The translations under genes were made by a program, and so were the position numbers. Below the pieces are notes generated by a model. It did not search any database. It was not told the origin of the DNA and saw only the letters and a list, made by a program, of their open reading frames with translations. A stretch of DNA of 64,000 bases, taken from positions 184,263,801-184,327,800 of the forward strand of contig JAIOJX010000025.1 of the NCBI GenBank assembly GCA_022376925.1. Direction: 5' to 3'. Shown here piece by piece: positions 21,873 through 33,180 of the stretch. The stretch is from Tragulus kanchil. Taxonomy: Eukaryota > Chordata > Mammalia > Artiodactyla > Tragulidae. Numbering within the stretch: the stretch's first letter is position 1; every line of letters begins with the position of its first letter.

Positions 21873-22910
21873 AGGGGAGGAAAAGACGGGAAGGATCCTC
21901 CCTTGGAGCCTGCAGAGGGGTGGGCCCTGCCAGCAACGTGTTTTCAGAGTTCTTGCCTCTGGAATAGTGAGAGAGTACTTTTTGGCTGTGCTGAGCTAAC
22001 ACAGGTGTGCCCATAATTACAGCAGCTCTAGAACAGGAATCAAAGGATAACGTCAAATGGATGTGAATACCCATAGGACACCTATATGATGAGTGAAAAA
22101 AAAAAATTCCCTGCTCATGCTATTGTTCGATTTGGGGAATTCTCATAAACGTTTAACCTGCTTCACACTCTCCGCACACCCACCCCCAGCTCTCGGAATC
22201 ATCCAGCATGGTGAAGTAACCAGGTTGCCAGAAATAGGCAGGCTCATTTTCTTGACTGCTCACCCCTGCCCCGGCTCTGTCACGTCCCACTCCCCACGGT
22301 GGAGTCAGGTCCGAGGCTGTGATCTGGGGCAGCCCCTGCCCCGGCGACAGCTCTCCCCAGCCCCAGACTTCCTCCCCTGTCTCTCCTCTGGCACCAAGTA
22401 CCAAGGCTCTGCTTCTCAGCCACAGCCTCCCCAAGACGAGTTCCCAGATCCTCTCATCCCAGCCCTGACCTCCCAGCTCTCCCAGGTATGAGCGCAGGCT
22501 CCAGGAAACAAAACCTGTGCGCACGGAATGAGCAGATACATTTTCCACGCTTTGCATGAGCAATCAACTCACTGACAGCGTTAATAGCGGCTCATTTAAA
22601 GAGCATTCATTAAAGAAGGAGGATCTTTTCTTGTGTGTCTGCAGCCCATTTTTAGGTTCAACTCTCAAAATCATATAAGGTGCCTTTAAGGATGCTGTTG
22701 GTCCTCAAGACATTTTCTTATTTTCTTCAACTGAGACTTGGGGCTTATCAGAATAAGTACGAAAGTACGCTGGCCTCAATAAGTGATACTTGGTTGTAAA
22801 AAGTCAATATCTAATCCCACCGTAATTTATTTACTAATTGCCTTTACGTAGGTAGTATTCCTGTTCTTTAATTCAGCCAGGACTCTCACCCTGAATAAAA
22901 TGAGAATTCA
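21873..22910. other. Unassigned single-copy sequence
   Basis: No named repeat. A 136-codon minus frame and a 132-codon plus frame overlap at 22093-22563 without recognisable domains, so neither is called. Confidence 0.4.
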
Positions 22911-22925
22911 AGAGTGCAGAGAGGG

Positions 22926-23246
22926 GGCTTCCCTGGTGGTCCAGTGGGTAAGGACACCGCCTTGCAGTCCAAGGGGCGCCGGTTCGATCCCTGGCCAGGG
23001 AGGATCCCACATGCCACTGAGCGGCTGGACCAATGTGTCCAATTACCGAGCCAGAGCTCTGGAGCGCATGCATCCAGAGCCAGTGCTCTGCAACAAGAGA
23101 GGCCACTGTGATGGGAGGTCCACATGGGCCAAAGAACAAAGATGGATGAAAATGGATAAATAAAAGACCAATAGAAGTGGCTCGCCCTCCCCCCTCCCTC
23201 CCCAACCCGTCTCCCCCAGAATAAATAAATAAATATTTTTTAAAAA
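22926..23246 (+). mobile_element. CHR-derived SINE, distinctive subfamily, copy 3 (long C-rich tail)
   Basis: GGCTTCCCTGGTGGTCC head, GGTTCGATCCC, GAGCGGCTGGACC, CAGTGCTCTGCAAC, GATGGGAGGTCC, AGACCAATAGAAGTGGC, then CGCCC and a CCCTCC-rich stretch before an AATAAATAAATA tail. Flanks AGAGTGCAGAGAGGG (22911) and AGGGTGCAGGGAGGG (23247) match at 13 of 15, so the C-rich part lies inside the insertion. Confidence 0.88.
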
Positions 23247-23261
23247 AGGGTGCAGGGAGGG

Positions 23262-24450
23262 CAAACCAAGTGATGAGCCCATGTTCCCAGAATGCCCCAA
23301 GAGCTTTTTTATGACTAGGAATATTCTATGTGAAAATAAGATCCATACCCAAGAGTAATATGAACAGTCCTCTCTGAGATGCCAGAAAGGCACCAGTTTA
23401 GAACTCAAGGGTTTATTTTTGCAATTTTCATGCAATTCAGAAATTTTCCAGGAGGTCAGAGGGCAAGTAGCAGATGGATAGTTTCCTCTGATTCGCAAGA
23501 GTAACATCTTCCTGGCAGGTCCTTCAACCCCGGTTCAGGATCTTGTTGTCTTCCCTCCTGCCTCCTGCCCCCTCCCTTCCCACAGCCTTTCAATCCGTCC
23601 CCCCACCAAGATGCTAGAGCACCCAAAGGCAGCATTTACACAGGTCATGATCTCTTCAAACTCGTGACTCTGAACTGCTCAGTGGGTATCCACTGGTCCC
23701 ACCCACCCACCCTAACCCTCAGCCCCAAAGCCCCTCAGCCTGCCCTCCTGGCAGCAGGTACACATGAGCTCAGACCACATTCATGTCACTTGAATTTCCA
23801 GATCATTCCTCTTGTTACCAATCACAGCATGTTTAGTTTCTCTAGCTCTCTAACCTATTTCACTTATTTTTAAACACTGTAGCCACCTTCCCTGCAAATT
23901 GGGTTATTATTGAAACTATGTATTTACTTTCATTTGTTTTGTTTTTATTGGTTTTTAAGTCATGAAAAGACAAAAAAAATAATAATAATAATAACAAGCT
24001 ACTTAAAGGTAAGCAAAAGTGTGTCAGCTGTTATAAAACATCCTTGTTCTGGGAGATGCTACTGGAATATTAGACAGTGGCACCATACCTGTAACTTTCT
24101 CTCAAATGATTCAGTTAAGGAAATTTGTGAATGTGAGAGAGTGAAGTTTTTTCCATTGAATATTAGATAAATGCCCGGAGGACAAATGGATCCCAAATGA
24201 GTTGACTGCGGGTCAATCTACCTGTTACCTTTTGGGTCCTTATCCTACTCCGTGTCCCTCAGGGGGTCTCTGAGGGCCCGCTCAGACAGTCAGACATCTC
24301 CTCTACCTTCCTGGCCCCTCCATCCTCTCCTGGCTGACATGATGACCTTCCTCTACGATAATATTCTGTCGTCAATTGTTCATTCCTATAATTATTGCAT
24401 CCGGGGCTACAATCAGTTTCCCAGGAGGAATTTGAGAGCCCCCTTGGCCC
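23262..24450. other. Unassigned single-copy sequence
   Basis: No gene or named repeat. Contains a short AAT run (about 23976-23993). Confidence 0.4.
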
Positions 24451-24675
24451 GGCATCCCGGGTGATGCTAGTGGTAAAAAGAATAACCCATCTGCCAGTGC
24501 AGGAAACATAAGAGACCTGGGTTCAACCCCTGGGTCAGGAAGATGCCCTGCAGGAGGGCAGGGCAACCCACTCCAGTATTCTTGCCTGGGAAATGTCACA
24601 GACAGAGGAGCCTGGCGGACTACAGTCCATGGGGTGGCAAATTGTCGAATACCACTGAGGGGCGAACACACATAC
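24451..24675 (+). mobile_element. Bov-tA SINE
   Basis: GGCATCCCGGGTGATGC is a degenerate head. GGGTTCAACCCCTGGG, CCAGTATTCTTGCC, CAGAGGAGCCTGGCGG and TACAGTCCATGGGG follow. Confidence 0.87.
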
Positions 24676-24998
24676 ACAAGGGCCTTGTGGAAAATGAAGG
24701 AGTAAGACATGGCCTGGGCCTAGAAGAGCGTACACTTAGGGAGCCTGAGGATGTGAGTCTGTAAGTAAGGGAAATGGGCTTTGGCAACTGAACGTGTTGC
24801 CGTGTGGGGTTGAGAACCGTCTCAGCAGCCAGGAGTGGGGCCAGCTCCACAGGTGCAGAGTATCCCCTAGCAGCTGAGCAAAGGCCCCGGGGAGCGCCGG
24901 CTGTGCGGTGTCCTCCGACGCGTCAGGATGTGCTGGCTGCCGCCAGTGCATCTCCCGTGGCTGGTTAAGCGTCTTCTGAAGCGATGGCTTCTAGTCTT
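24676..24998. other. Unassigned single-copy sequence
   Basis: Nothing recognised. Confidence 0.4.
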
Positions 24999-25226
24999 TG
25001 CTAAGCATAGCTGATTTACACTACTGTGTTAGTTTCACAGCAAAGTGATTCAGTTAAGTGTATATTTTTTCCAGATTCTTGTCCACTATAGGTTATTCCA
25101 AAATACTGAATATAGTTTCCTGTGCTTATAGCAAATCCTTGTTACGTATCTATCTTAGGTATAGCAGTGTGTATCTGTTAATCCCGCACTCCTAAGGCAG
25201 CCTTCCCCACTCCCGTTCTTCTTTCC
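24999..25226 (-). mobile_element. L1 LINE 3' end, antisense
   Basis: TAGCTGATTTACAC, GTTAGTTTCACAGCAAAG, GAATATAGTTTCCTGTGC and TGTTAATCCCGCACTCC are antisense ruminant L1 3' UTR landmarks. Confidence 0.8.
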
Positions 25227-25461
25227 ATTCAGTTCAGTCGCCGAGTGGGGTCTGACTCTTTGCGACCCCATGGACGGCAGCACAGGCCTCCCTGTCCTTC
25301 ACCAGCTCCCCGAGTTTGCTCAGACTCACGTCCATTGAGTCAGTGGTGCCATCCAACCATCTCATCCTCTGTTGTCCCCTTCTCCTCCTGCCCTGAATCT
25401 CTCCCAGCAGCAGGGTCTTTTCCAACAAGTCATCTCTTCATATCAGGTGGCCAAAGTATTA
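25227..25461 (-). mobile_element. BovB LINE 3' end, antisense
   Basis: TTCAGTCGCCGAGTGGGG, GACCCCATGGACGGCAGC, CCATTGAGTCAGTGGTGCC, TTCTCCTCCTGCCC, then AGGTGGCCAAAGTATT. Copy at 26344-26578 is from duplication 5. Confidence 0.9.
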
Positions 25462-25693
25462 AGAATAATATGAATGAATCAGTATGCAAAACAGAAACAG
25501 ACTAACAGACACGGAACACAAGCTCTAGCCTCTTCTCTGTGGACTCACTACTTTCCTCAGGGTGCTCGTTATGAGCCAAGTGCATGTTCCCACAAAACAG
25601 CAGACCCTCCACAAAGAACAGGGCTTTCTCAGCCATGGGTGCTCACAGTCCTGAAACGACTGCATAAAGGATTCCAACCCTCCAAATATGAAT

Positions 25694-26050
25694 GTCTCAG
25701 ACCTAAGGGAGAAGATTCCTGAGAGTCTCTGGGATAGCAAGGAGATCAAACCAGTCAATGCTAAAGAAAATCCACCCTGAACGTTGTTCATTGGAAAGAC
25801 TGATACTGAAGCTCCAGTACTTGGGTCACCTGATGTGCAGAGGCAACACTCTGCAAAAGACCCTGATGTTGGGGAAAATAGAGGAAAAAGGAGGAGATGA
25901 CACCCCTGGTTGGACGGCATCATGGACTCCATGGACAGTGAGTCTGAGCAAGCTGCAGGAGAGAGTGAAGGACAGGGAAGCCTGGCGTGCTGCAGGCCAC
26001 GGGGTCACAAAGAGTCAGACACCACAACTTAGCAGCTGAACAACAACAAG
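25694..26050 (+). mobile_element. BovB LINE 3' end
   Basis: AGAGTCTCTGGGATAGC, GATCAAACCAGTCAATGC, GTACTTGGGTCACCTG, GGGTCACAAAGAGTCAG and a CAACAACAAG end. It faces the antisense BovB tail at 25227 about 230 bp away. Copy at 26811-27167 is from duplication 5. Confidence 0.9.
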
Positions 26051-27416
26051 GGCATCCAGGAAGGAGAAGAATACCTGCGACCCAGCGGCCACCAGGCTGC
26101 AGCCACTCCCTGTGATAAACACTGAGGAGCTCAGGACATAAAAAACACAGGATACTGGCCCCCAGATGGCTGATGCACGCGAAGGGAATGATTTCAGTGA
26201 GCCCAGACTGCATCTTCCCGTGCAGAGAAAAGTGAACTCCTTAACTTGAAATAACTGCTTGTTTTTTTTATGTTCAAACTTCCCATTTAAAAAGTTTTCA
26301 GTCGCCAAGTGGGGTCTGACTCTTTCCCACTCCGTTCTTCTTTCCATTCAGTTCAGTCGCCAAGTGGGGTCTGACTCTGCGACCCCATGGACGGCAGCAC
26401 AGGCCTCCCTGTCCTTCACCAGCTCCCCGAGTTTGCTCAGACTCACGTCCATTGAGTCAGTGGTGCCATCCAACCATCTCATCCTCTGTTGTCCCCTTCT
26501 CCTCCTGCCCTGAATCTCTCCCAGCAGCAGGGTCTTTTCCAACAAGTCATCTCTTCATATCAGGTGGCCAAAGTATTAAGAATAATATGAATGAATCAGT
26601 ATGCAAAACAGAAACAGACTAACAGACACGGAACACAAGCTCTAGCCTCTTCTCTGTGGACTCACTACTTTCCTCAGGGTGCTCGTTATGAGCCAAGTGC
26701 ATGTTCCCACAAAACAGCAGACCCTCCACAAAGAACAGGGCTTTCTCAGCCATGGGTGCTCACAGTCCTGAAACGACTGCATAAAGGATTCCAACCCTCC
26801 AAATATGAATGTCTCAGACCTAAGGGAGAAGATTCCTGAGAGTCTCTGGGATAGCAAGGAGATCAAACCAGTCAATGCTAAAGAAAATCCACCCTGAACG
26901 TTGTTCATTGGAAAGACTGATACTGAAGCTCCAGTACTTGGGTCACCTGATGTGCAGAGGCAACACTCTGCAAAAGACCCTGATGTTGGGGAAAATAGAG
27001 GAAAAAGGAGGAGATGACACCCCTGGTTGGACGGCATCATGGACTCCATGGACAGTGAGTCTGAGCAAGCTGCAGGAGAGAGTGAAGGACAGGGAAGCCT
27101 GGCGTGCTGCAGGCCACGGGGTCACAAAGAGTCAGACACCACAACTTAGCAGCTGAACAACAACAAGGGCATCCAGGAAGGAGAAGAATACCTGCGACCC
27201 AGCGGCCACCAGGCTGCAGCCACTCCCTGTGATAAACACTGAGGAGCTCAGGACATAAAAAACACAGGATACTGGCCCCCAGATGGCTGATGCACGCGAA
27301 GGGAATGATTTCAGTGAGCCCAGACTGCATCTTCCCGTGCAGAGAAAAGTGCTGAACTCCTTAACTTGAAATAACTGCTTGTCTTTAATTAACAATAATC
27401 TTTTAATGTTCAAACT

Positions 27417-27789
27417 ATGTGCCCTTTAAGACTTCTTTACTGCCTGGCTCCTCCCTTGTCTCCTAGGAAACAGTTCTCTCAAGGTCACTTGAGATGCTGT
27501 CTCTCGGACTTGAAGTCCTGAAGATTCCCACTGAATAAGACAAGTCTCAACTTTTACGTGGTGACTGTTTTTTTAAGTCAACACCACTGATCTTTAAAGC
27601 AGAGGAGGCCAAGTGCCCTGTGTCCCCTCCCAAAAGATACGACACACATCTGCAGCAAGAGAGAAAAAGAAATGCCATCTGCAAATGTTCTGCCTCAAAG
27701 GCCCTTGGTTTAGAAATGTGCCTTACCGGGATTATTACCAAGTCCAAGCTCACTCTGCTAGTCACAGGACAGGCCAACGAATCCAAGAG
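27417..27789. other. Unassigned single-copy sequence
   Basis: Nothing recognised. Confidence 0.4.
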
Positions 27790-28189
27790 GTGAGACGTTG
27801 AGGCAAGGAAAACAACATTATTCAGAAAGCAGCTGACCGAGAAGATGGTGGGCTAGCCCCTCAAAATAGCCGTTTTGTCAAGATCTGGATTCCAGATTAT
27901 TTTATAGATCAGAGATGGGGGAGATGAGGCATCAAGGCAAAAAGGGCATTAATCTTGCCAACATCTCCTAGAATGGCCAGCTTCAGGGAGAGTATGTGTT
28001 ACTCTGTCCCTTGCGGTCATCCACAGGTGGACAAGGTTCCGAGCAAAGGCAGTTTAGTATGGGAGAGGCAGAGGGGCAGGACTCTCTGAGGCAAATCATC
28101 CTGTGTGCTTATAATAAGAAGAGCAACGAAAAGCCAGTTGGAGAAGCAGTTTCATCACGGGCGTAGAATCGGCTTCCTCCCTCCAGCAG
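27790..28189 (-). mobile_element. Probable endogenous-retrovirus-derived sequence
   Basis: The text GAGAAGATGGTGGGCTAGCC, CAAAATAGCCGTTTTGTC, CCAACATCTCCTAG and GGTTCCGAGCAAAGGC is familiar to me as ruminant ERV/LTR-type repeat. I cannot place LTR ends or a target duplication, and there is no coding capacity. The family assignment is from memory of the repeat type and is weak. Confidence 0.35.
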
Positions 28190-28310
28190 GATCTCCCTGC
28201 TGTCCAGGGGTGAAGACGCTGGACTCCACTGCCGCGGCAGATCCGTCCCTGGTGAAGGAACGAAGATCCCGCATGCTGTGAGACCAAAAGAAAGAGAAAG
28301 AAAGAAATCC
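28190..28310 (+). mobile_element. CHR SINE, short and diverged
   Basis: CTCCCTGCTGTCCAGGGG and GACGCTGGACTCC, then GGAACGAAGATCCCGCATGC and a GAGACCAAAAGAAAG tail follow the short CHR order. Copy near 29302-29416. Confidence 0.5.
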
Positions 28311-28844
28311 GCCTTGCGTATATGTCCTCCAAGAGGCAAAGTGTAAGTTCCGATCACATTGTCAACATGGGCTCACAATGTACGATCCTAGGGCAAATGT
28401 AAAGGCAACTATACATCCGCTACCCTTGTGGAACCAGAACTCCAAGGCTTTGACTCTTGGCTTCAGGCAGGATTCCACTTTCTCCTTCTCCTCAATCCCC
28501 GCGCCACCCCACTGAGCAAGCCAGGGGGCGCTCAGAAGCTTTTGACAAGGGAAGATTTCAATCCATCCCCAACAGGAGGTAATTACTGGATATTATAGCC
28601 TCGCATTGCATGCATAAAGCCCTTTGAATTGCCTCTGTCTCCTGGCGAGTAAAAGAGCTGATAAAGGTCTAACAGAGAAAAGAGATTTGCACTAGGTTTG
28701 GCAGCCTCTAGGCCACTGACGTTTACATCGAATGGAGTCACATTAGTTCAGTGAAACTTGAGTTTCTTATCCAAAACAAGGCATAAATGATATCTATTTT
28801 GACTATTTCACGAGTCACTGGGAAGATTCACCTTAGGCGGCAGC
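28311..28844. other. Unassigned single-copy sequence with a CTCF-like string
   Basis: CCAGGGGGCGCTC at 28521-28533 resembles part of a CTCF core. No gene or named repeat. Copied at 29416-29951 by duplication 6. Confidence 0.35.
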
Positions 28845-28970
28845 TTGGCCTTGCAGTTAAAAGCTTCAAATCAAGATCCAGACTGGCTGGGTCCAAACTC
28901 CGCCTCTGCTACCCACGTGGAGAATCCCGTGACGCACCGTTTGTGTTCGTGTCAGTGGTAGCTATTATTA
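28845..28970 (+). mobile_element. MIR SINE
   Basis: GCCTTGCAGTTAAAAGC, ATCCAGACTGGCTGGG and CAAACTCCGCCTCTGCTACC match the MIR 5' half. It is interrupted by Bov-A at about 28975. Copy at 29952-30077. Confidence 0.65.
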
Positions 28971-30077
28971 TGAAATTCAAGTCCTTCAGTCACGTCCAAC
29001 TCTTTTCGAACCCATGGGGAAGCTATGGGATTCTCTAGGCAAGGATACTGGAGTAGGTAGTGTGTCCCCTCTCCAGGGGATCTTCCCAACCCGGAGATGA
29101 GACCCAGGTCTGCCGCATGGCAGGTGGATTCTTTACCGTCTTCGCTAACAGGAAGCCCAAGAGTACTGGAGTGGGAGCCTATCCCTTCTCCAGAGGATTC
29201 TCCCAGCCCAGGTTTCACTTTGAGGCAAATCATCCTGTGTGCTTATAATAAGAAGAGCGGAAGATTCACGGGCGTAGAATCGGCTTCCTCCTCCAGCAGG
29301 ATCTCCCTGCTGTCCAGGGGTGAAGACGCTGGACTCCACTGCCGCAGATCCGTCCCTGGTGAAGGAACGAAGATCCCGCATGCTGTGAGACCAAAAGAAA
29401 GAGAAAGAAAGAAATCCGCCTTGCGTATATGTCCTCCAAGAGGCAAAGTGTAAGTTCCGATCACATTGTCAACATGGGCTCACAATGTACGATCCTAGGG
29501 CAAATGTAAAGGCAACTATACATCCGCTACCCTTGTGGAACCAGAACTCCAAGGCTTTGACTCTTGGCTTCAGGCAGGATTCCACTTTCTCCTTCTCCTC
29601 AATCCCCGCGCCACCCCACTGAGCAAGCCAGGGGGCGCTCAGAAGCTTTTGACAAGGGAAGATTTCAATCCATCCCCAACAGGAGGTAATTACTGGATAT
29701 TATAGCCTCGCATTGCATGCATAAAGCCCTTTGAATTGCCTCTGTCTCCTGGCGAGTAAAAGAGCTGATAAAGGTCTAACAGAGAAAAGAGATTTGCACT
29801 AGGTTTGGCAGCCTCTAGGCCACTGACGTTTACATCGAATGGAGTCACATTAGTTCAGTGAAACTTGAGTTTCTTATCCAAAACAAGGCATAAATGATAT
29901 CTATTTTGACTATTTCACGAGTCACTGGGAAGATTCACCTTAGGCGGCAGCTTGGCCTTGCAGTTAAAAGCTTCAAATCAAGATCCAGACTGGCTGGGTC
30001 CAAACTCCGCCTCTGCTACCCACGTGGAGAATCCCGTGACGCACCGTTTGTGTTCGTGTCAGTGGTAGCTATTATTA

Positions 30078-30387
30078 TGAAATTCAAGTCCTTCAGTCAC
30101 GTCCAACTCTTTTCGAACCCATGGGGAAGCTATGGGATTCTCTAGGCAAGGATACTGGAGTAGGTAGTGTGTCCCCTCTCCAGGGGATCTTCCCAACCCG
30201 GAGATGAGACCCAGGTCTGCCGCATGGCAGGTGGATTCTTTACCGTCTTCGCTAACAGGGAAGCCCAAGAGTACTGGAGTGGGGAGCCTATCCCTTCTCC
30301 AGAGGATTCTCCCAGCCCAGGAATTGGACTGGAGTCCCCTGCCTTGCAGGTGTATTCTTCTCCAGCTGAACTATCAGGCAAGCCCCT
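30078..30387 (-). mobile_element. Bov-A/Bov-tA dimer, antisense
   Basis: Two antisense units in tandem: CAGTCACGTCCAACTC...TTTACCGTCTTCGC, then AGTACTGGAGTGGGG...CTGAACTATCAGGCAAGCC. TTATTATG-type repeats lie on both sides (about 30070 and 30389), consistent with one insertion into the MIR. The copy at 28971-29212 is cut by the duplication join. Confidence 0.85.
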
Positions 30388-30485
30388 CGTTATTATTATG
30401 TGAAAGCACTTAAAAAGCCAGTAATGATGCCAAACAGGGAATCCAGGGCATGGAGGCCTTTTTGTTCCCCATTCCTCGCAGGCAG
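30388..30485. other. Short unassigned/MIR remainder
   Basis: GTGAAAGCACTTAAAAAGCC resembles the tail of the MIR interrupted at 28970/30077. Confidence 0.3.
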
Positions 30486-30913
30486 TGTTAGGTTTATGGG
30501 CTATTAAAGGGTTAACACTCAGCAGTAAGCAGCCTGTTGCTGATCTGCTAGTGCCTGGGAGTCTCTCAAGGCCTGCGATAGGGAGCTCACCCTGGCCAGG
30601 AAGATTGTCCACCAGGTGTGGAAAGTAACAGGAACCACACACCCCCATGCCCACAGACAACTCAAAGACAGCCGACTCATCACTAATTTCCCACTTAGTT
30701 TAAACAAAGACTTTGTTTCTGCGCCTGCTCTAAGAAACCCCCTCCCCTTTCCTTCTTTCCCCTTCTCCTCCCAGATAAAACCTCCTCGTCCCATCTCTGG
30801 GGCACGACTTCACTGGCCCACCTCTTGGACCTGTAGATCTCGCCCAGGAACTCTTCCCAAAGAGGCTCTTTGCCTAACAGCTTGCTGTCCGCCGCGTCTT
30901 TGCGATTCTTACA
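30486..30913 (+). mobile_element. Solo LTR of an endogenous retrovirus
   Basis: 428 bp starting TGTTAG and ending TTACA, flanked by an exact 5-bp direct repeat GGCAG (30481-30485 and 30914-30918), as an integrase would leave. U3-like text includes TATTAAAGGGTTAAC and CCAGGTGTGGAAAG. A pyrimidine tract and a TATA-like GATAAAAC (about 30774) precede the probable R/U5. No internal viral genes are present, so it is a recombined solo LTR. Orientation is inferred from the TATA-like box. The right 106 bp recur at 31907-32012 through duplication 7. Confidence 0.75.
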
Positions 30914-30942
30914 GGCAGGACTCCAGGCTCTGGGACCATCTC

Positions 30943-31325
30943 TGAGCTCCAAAAGGGCAGAACAATTGCTAATCAAAGGAGAAGCAGCCATGAAACCTCC
31001 TGAGGCAGAGGTTCATCAAGGTGAGGAGACAGACCTCCTAGGACCCTGCACACACCCTAATCTTGTCAGCAACCCCATCCTTCTGAATCTTTGCAGAAGA
31101 AAGAATATAAGACTGATACTGCCTTGATCCTTATCACGCATCCCTAACTAACCATACAACCTCTCCGTATGCACCAGGGAGCTGGGCACAGCTCTTGAGG
31201 CGCTGGCCTCCTGTGTTCTCCTTTGCCTGGCAAAGTGATAAAGCCACCCTTTCTTTCTCCTCCGTGACTCTGTCCCCATATTCCTGTTTGGCCTTGGTGC
31301 ACAGAGAGCCAAGACTGTGGCAACA
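30943..31325 (+). mobile_element. LTR-like ERV sequence
   Basis: TG at 30943 to CA at 31325. Mid-part GAAAGAATATAAGACTG, AAAGTGATAAAGCCACC (poly-A-signal-like) and GGCCTTGGTGCACAGAGAGCC near the end resemble a retroviral R/U5. No target duplication found. Copy at 32042-32424. Confidence 0.5.
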
Positions 31326-31900
31326 ACGCTGTCCTCCAAGACCCTGGTGCACTGTGAGATGAGCCTTGCCCACCAGCTCTCTGTTGTCAACTACAAATTG
31401 GCGCTTTCCCAGAGCGTGGCCAGCGACTGAACAACGGGCATTTTGCCGTCTTCCTCCACGGAGGCTGAACCCTGTGCTGCAGCAGCCGCTGACCGTCAGC
31501 ACCCCCTGGGGGTTCAGGGTGGAGTGAGGCACTCTGCTCCAGGGAATCGGGGGGGACCGCTCTTTAGATAGGTGGATGTTTTTAGGAACAGATTTTTATG
31601 ACCCCAATCCTCGTATTTCCTCATATCTAGAAAAGCACTAAATCCCTTCACGGTGACGTCAGATTCTCGTGACCAGCAGAATAACTTTTGTAAAATGGGT
31701 GTTTAATGACATTGAACTCCCCCTTCACCAAAACATTGCAGACTGACCTCCCCCGCGGCCTCTCTGGAGCGGCCTCTCAGAGCTGTCTGTGGGGCCGGAG
31801 ACCTCTGGAGGCACCCCAGGCTGCCATCCTCTTTTCGCCCCAAATAAAACTTAGCTCACAGTTCTCAAGTTTAGTCGACACTGTTCATTTTCTAACAGGG
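31326..31900 (+). mobile_element. LTR-like ERV sequence, second unit
   Basis: GGTGACGTCAGATTCTCG (CRE-like TGACGTCA), CTTTTGTAAAATGGG, then CGCCCCAAATAAAACTTAGC, an AATAAA signal placed as in an LTR, followed by TTTAGTCGACACTG. Boundaries uncertain. No open retroviral gene. Copy at 32425-32999. Confidence 0.5.
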
Positions 31901-33000
31901 AAAGTGCTTCACTGGCCCACCTCTTGGACCTGTAGATCTCGCCCAGGAACTCTTCCCAAAGAGGCTCTTTGCCTAACAGCTTGCTGTCCGCCGCGTCTTT
32001 GCGATTCTTACAGGCAGGACTCCAGGCTCTGGGACCATCTCTGAGCTCCAAAAGGGCAGAACAATTGCTAATCAAAGGAGAAGCAGCCATGAAACCTCCT
32101 GAGGCAGAGGTTCATCAAGGTGAGGAGACAGACCTCCTAGGACCCTGCACACACCCTAATCTTGTCAGCAACCCCATCCTTCTGAATCTTTGCAGAAGAA
32201 AGAATATAAGACTGATACTGCCTTGATCCTTATCACGCATCCCTAACTAACCATACAACCTCTCCGTATGCACCAGGGAGCTGGGCACAGCTCTTGAGGC
32301 GCTGGCCTCCTGTGTTCTCCTTTGCCTGGCAAAGTGATAAAGCCACCCTTTCTTTCTCCTCCGTGACTCTGTCCCCATATTCCTGTTTGGCCTTGGTGCA
32401 CAGAGAGCCAAGACTGTGGCAACAACGCTGTCCTCCAAGACCCTGGTGCACTGTGAGATGAGCCTTGCCCACCAGCTCTCTGTTGTCAACTACAAATTGG
32501 CGCTTTCCCAGAGCGTGGCCAGCGACTGAACAACGGGCATTTTGCCGTCTTCCTCCACGGAGGCTGAACCCTGTGCTGCAGCAGCCGCTGACCGTCAGCA
32601 CCCCCTGGGGGTTCAGGGTGGAGTGAGGCACTCTGCTCCAGGGAATCGGGGGGGACCGCTCTTTAGATAGGTGGATGTTTTTAGGAACAGATTTTTATGA
32701 CCCCAATCCTCGTATTTCCTCATATCTAGAAAAGCACTAAATCCCTTCACGGTGACGTCAGATTCTCGTGACCAGCAGAATAACTTTTGTAAAATGGGTG
32801 TTTAATGACATTGAACTCCCCCTTCACCAAAACATTGCAGACTGACCTCCCCCGCGGCCTCTCTGGAGCGGCCTCTCAGAGCTGTCTGTGGGGCCGGAGA
32901 CCTCTGGAGGCACCCCAGGCTGCCATCCTCTTTTCGCCCCAAATAAAACTTAGCTCACAGTTCTCAAGTTTAGTCGACACTGTTCATTTTCTAACAGGGA

Positions 33001-33180
33001 TGTAGAAGGCTGCTTTTAGAACACTTCCAATATGCCCTGCCGAAGACACCAAGTCAAGGTCCTCGTTCTGCTTTCTGTCCCCTAAGCAGCAGCAAGGATG
33101 ACTTCTTCCTGAGGACTGTGGCGATAAATGGAATCATGTGCTCCAACTGAATGGCATTTCCCAGCAAAAATGAAGCTCTG
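33001..33180. other. Unassigned sequence
   Basis: Nothing recognised. Confidence 0.35.

Larger units (their letters stand above)
25206..27416. repeat. Tandem duplication 5 (period about 1,117-1,120)
   Basis: Copy A 25206-26280, copy B 26326-27416. The right end of A is degraded: about 20 bases present in B (around 27382-27405) are lost or collapsed to a T run. It is followed by 45 filler bases (26281-26325) that include a stray third piece of the left-hand BovB text (26299-26324). Confidence 0.95.
28087..30321. repeat. Tandem duplication 6 (period 1,134, falling to 1,107)
   Basis: Copy A 28087-29212, copy B 29221-30321, with eight filler bases between. Within the first 60 bases of B there is a net loss of about 24 bases against A (29256-29272), and GCCGCGGCAGATCC becomes GCCGCAGATCC. 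Further in, the copies agree. Confidence 0.95.
30808..33000. repeat. Tandem duplication 7 (period 1,099)
   Basis: Copy A 30808-31901, copy B 31907-33000. The left boundary falls inside the solo LTR, so copy B starts with a decapitated LTR. Join CTAACAGGGA|AAGTG|CTTCACTGG. The interiors look identical. Confidence 0.95.

Noticed and set aside
30142..30660. 172-codon minus-strand open frame
   Set aside because: Reads through the Bov-A dimer and into the solo LTR.
30486..33000. Intact provirus
   Set aside because: No gag, pol or env reading frames; only LTR-like non-coding pieces, and the second set is an artefactual copy.
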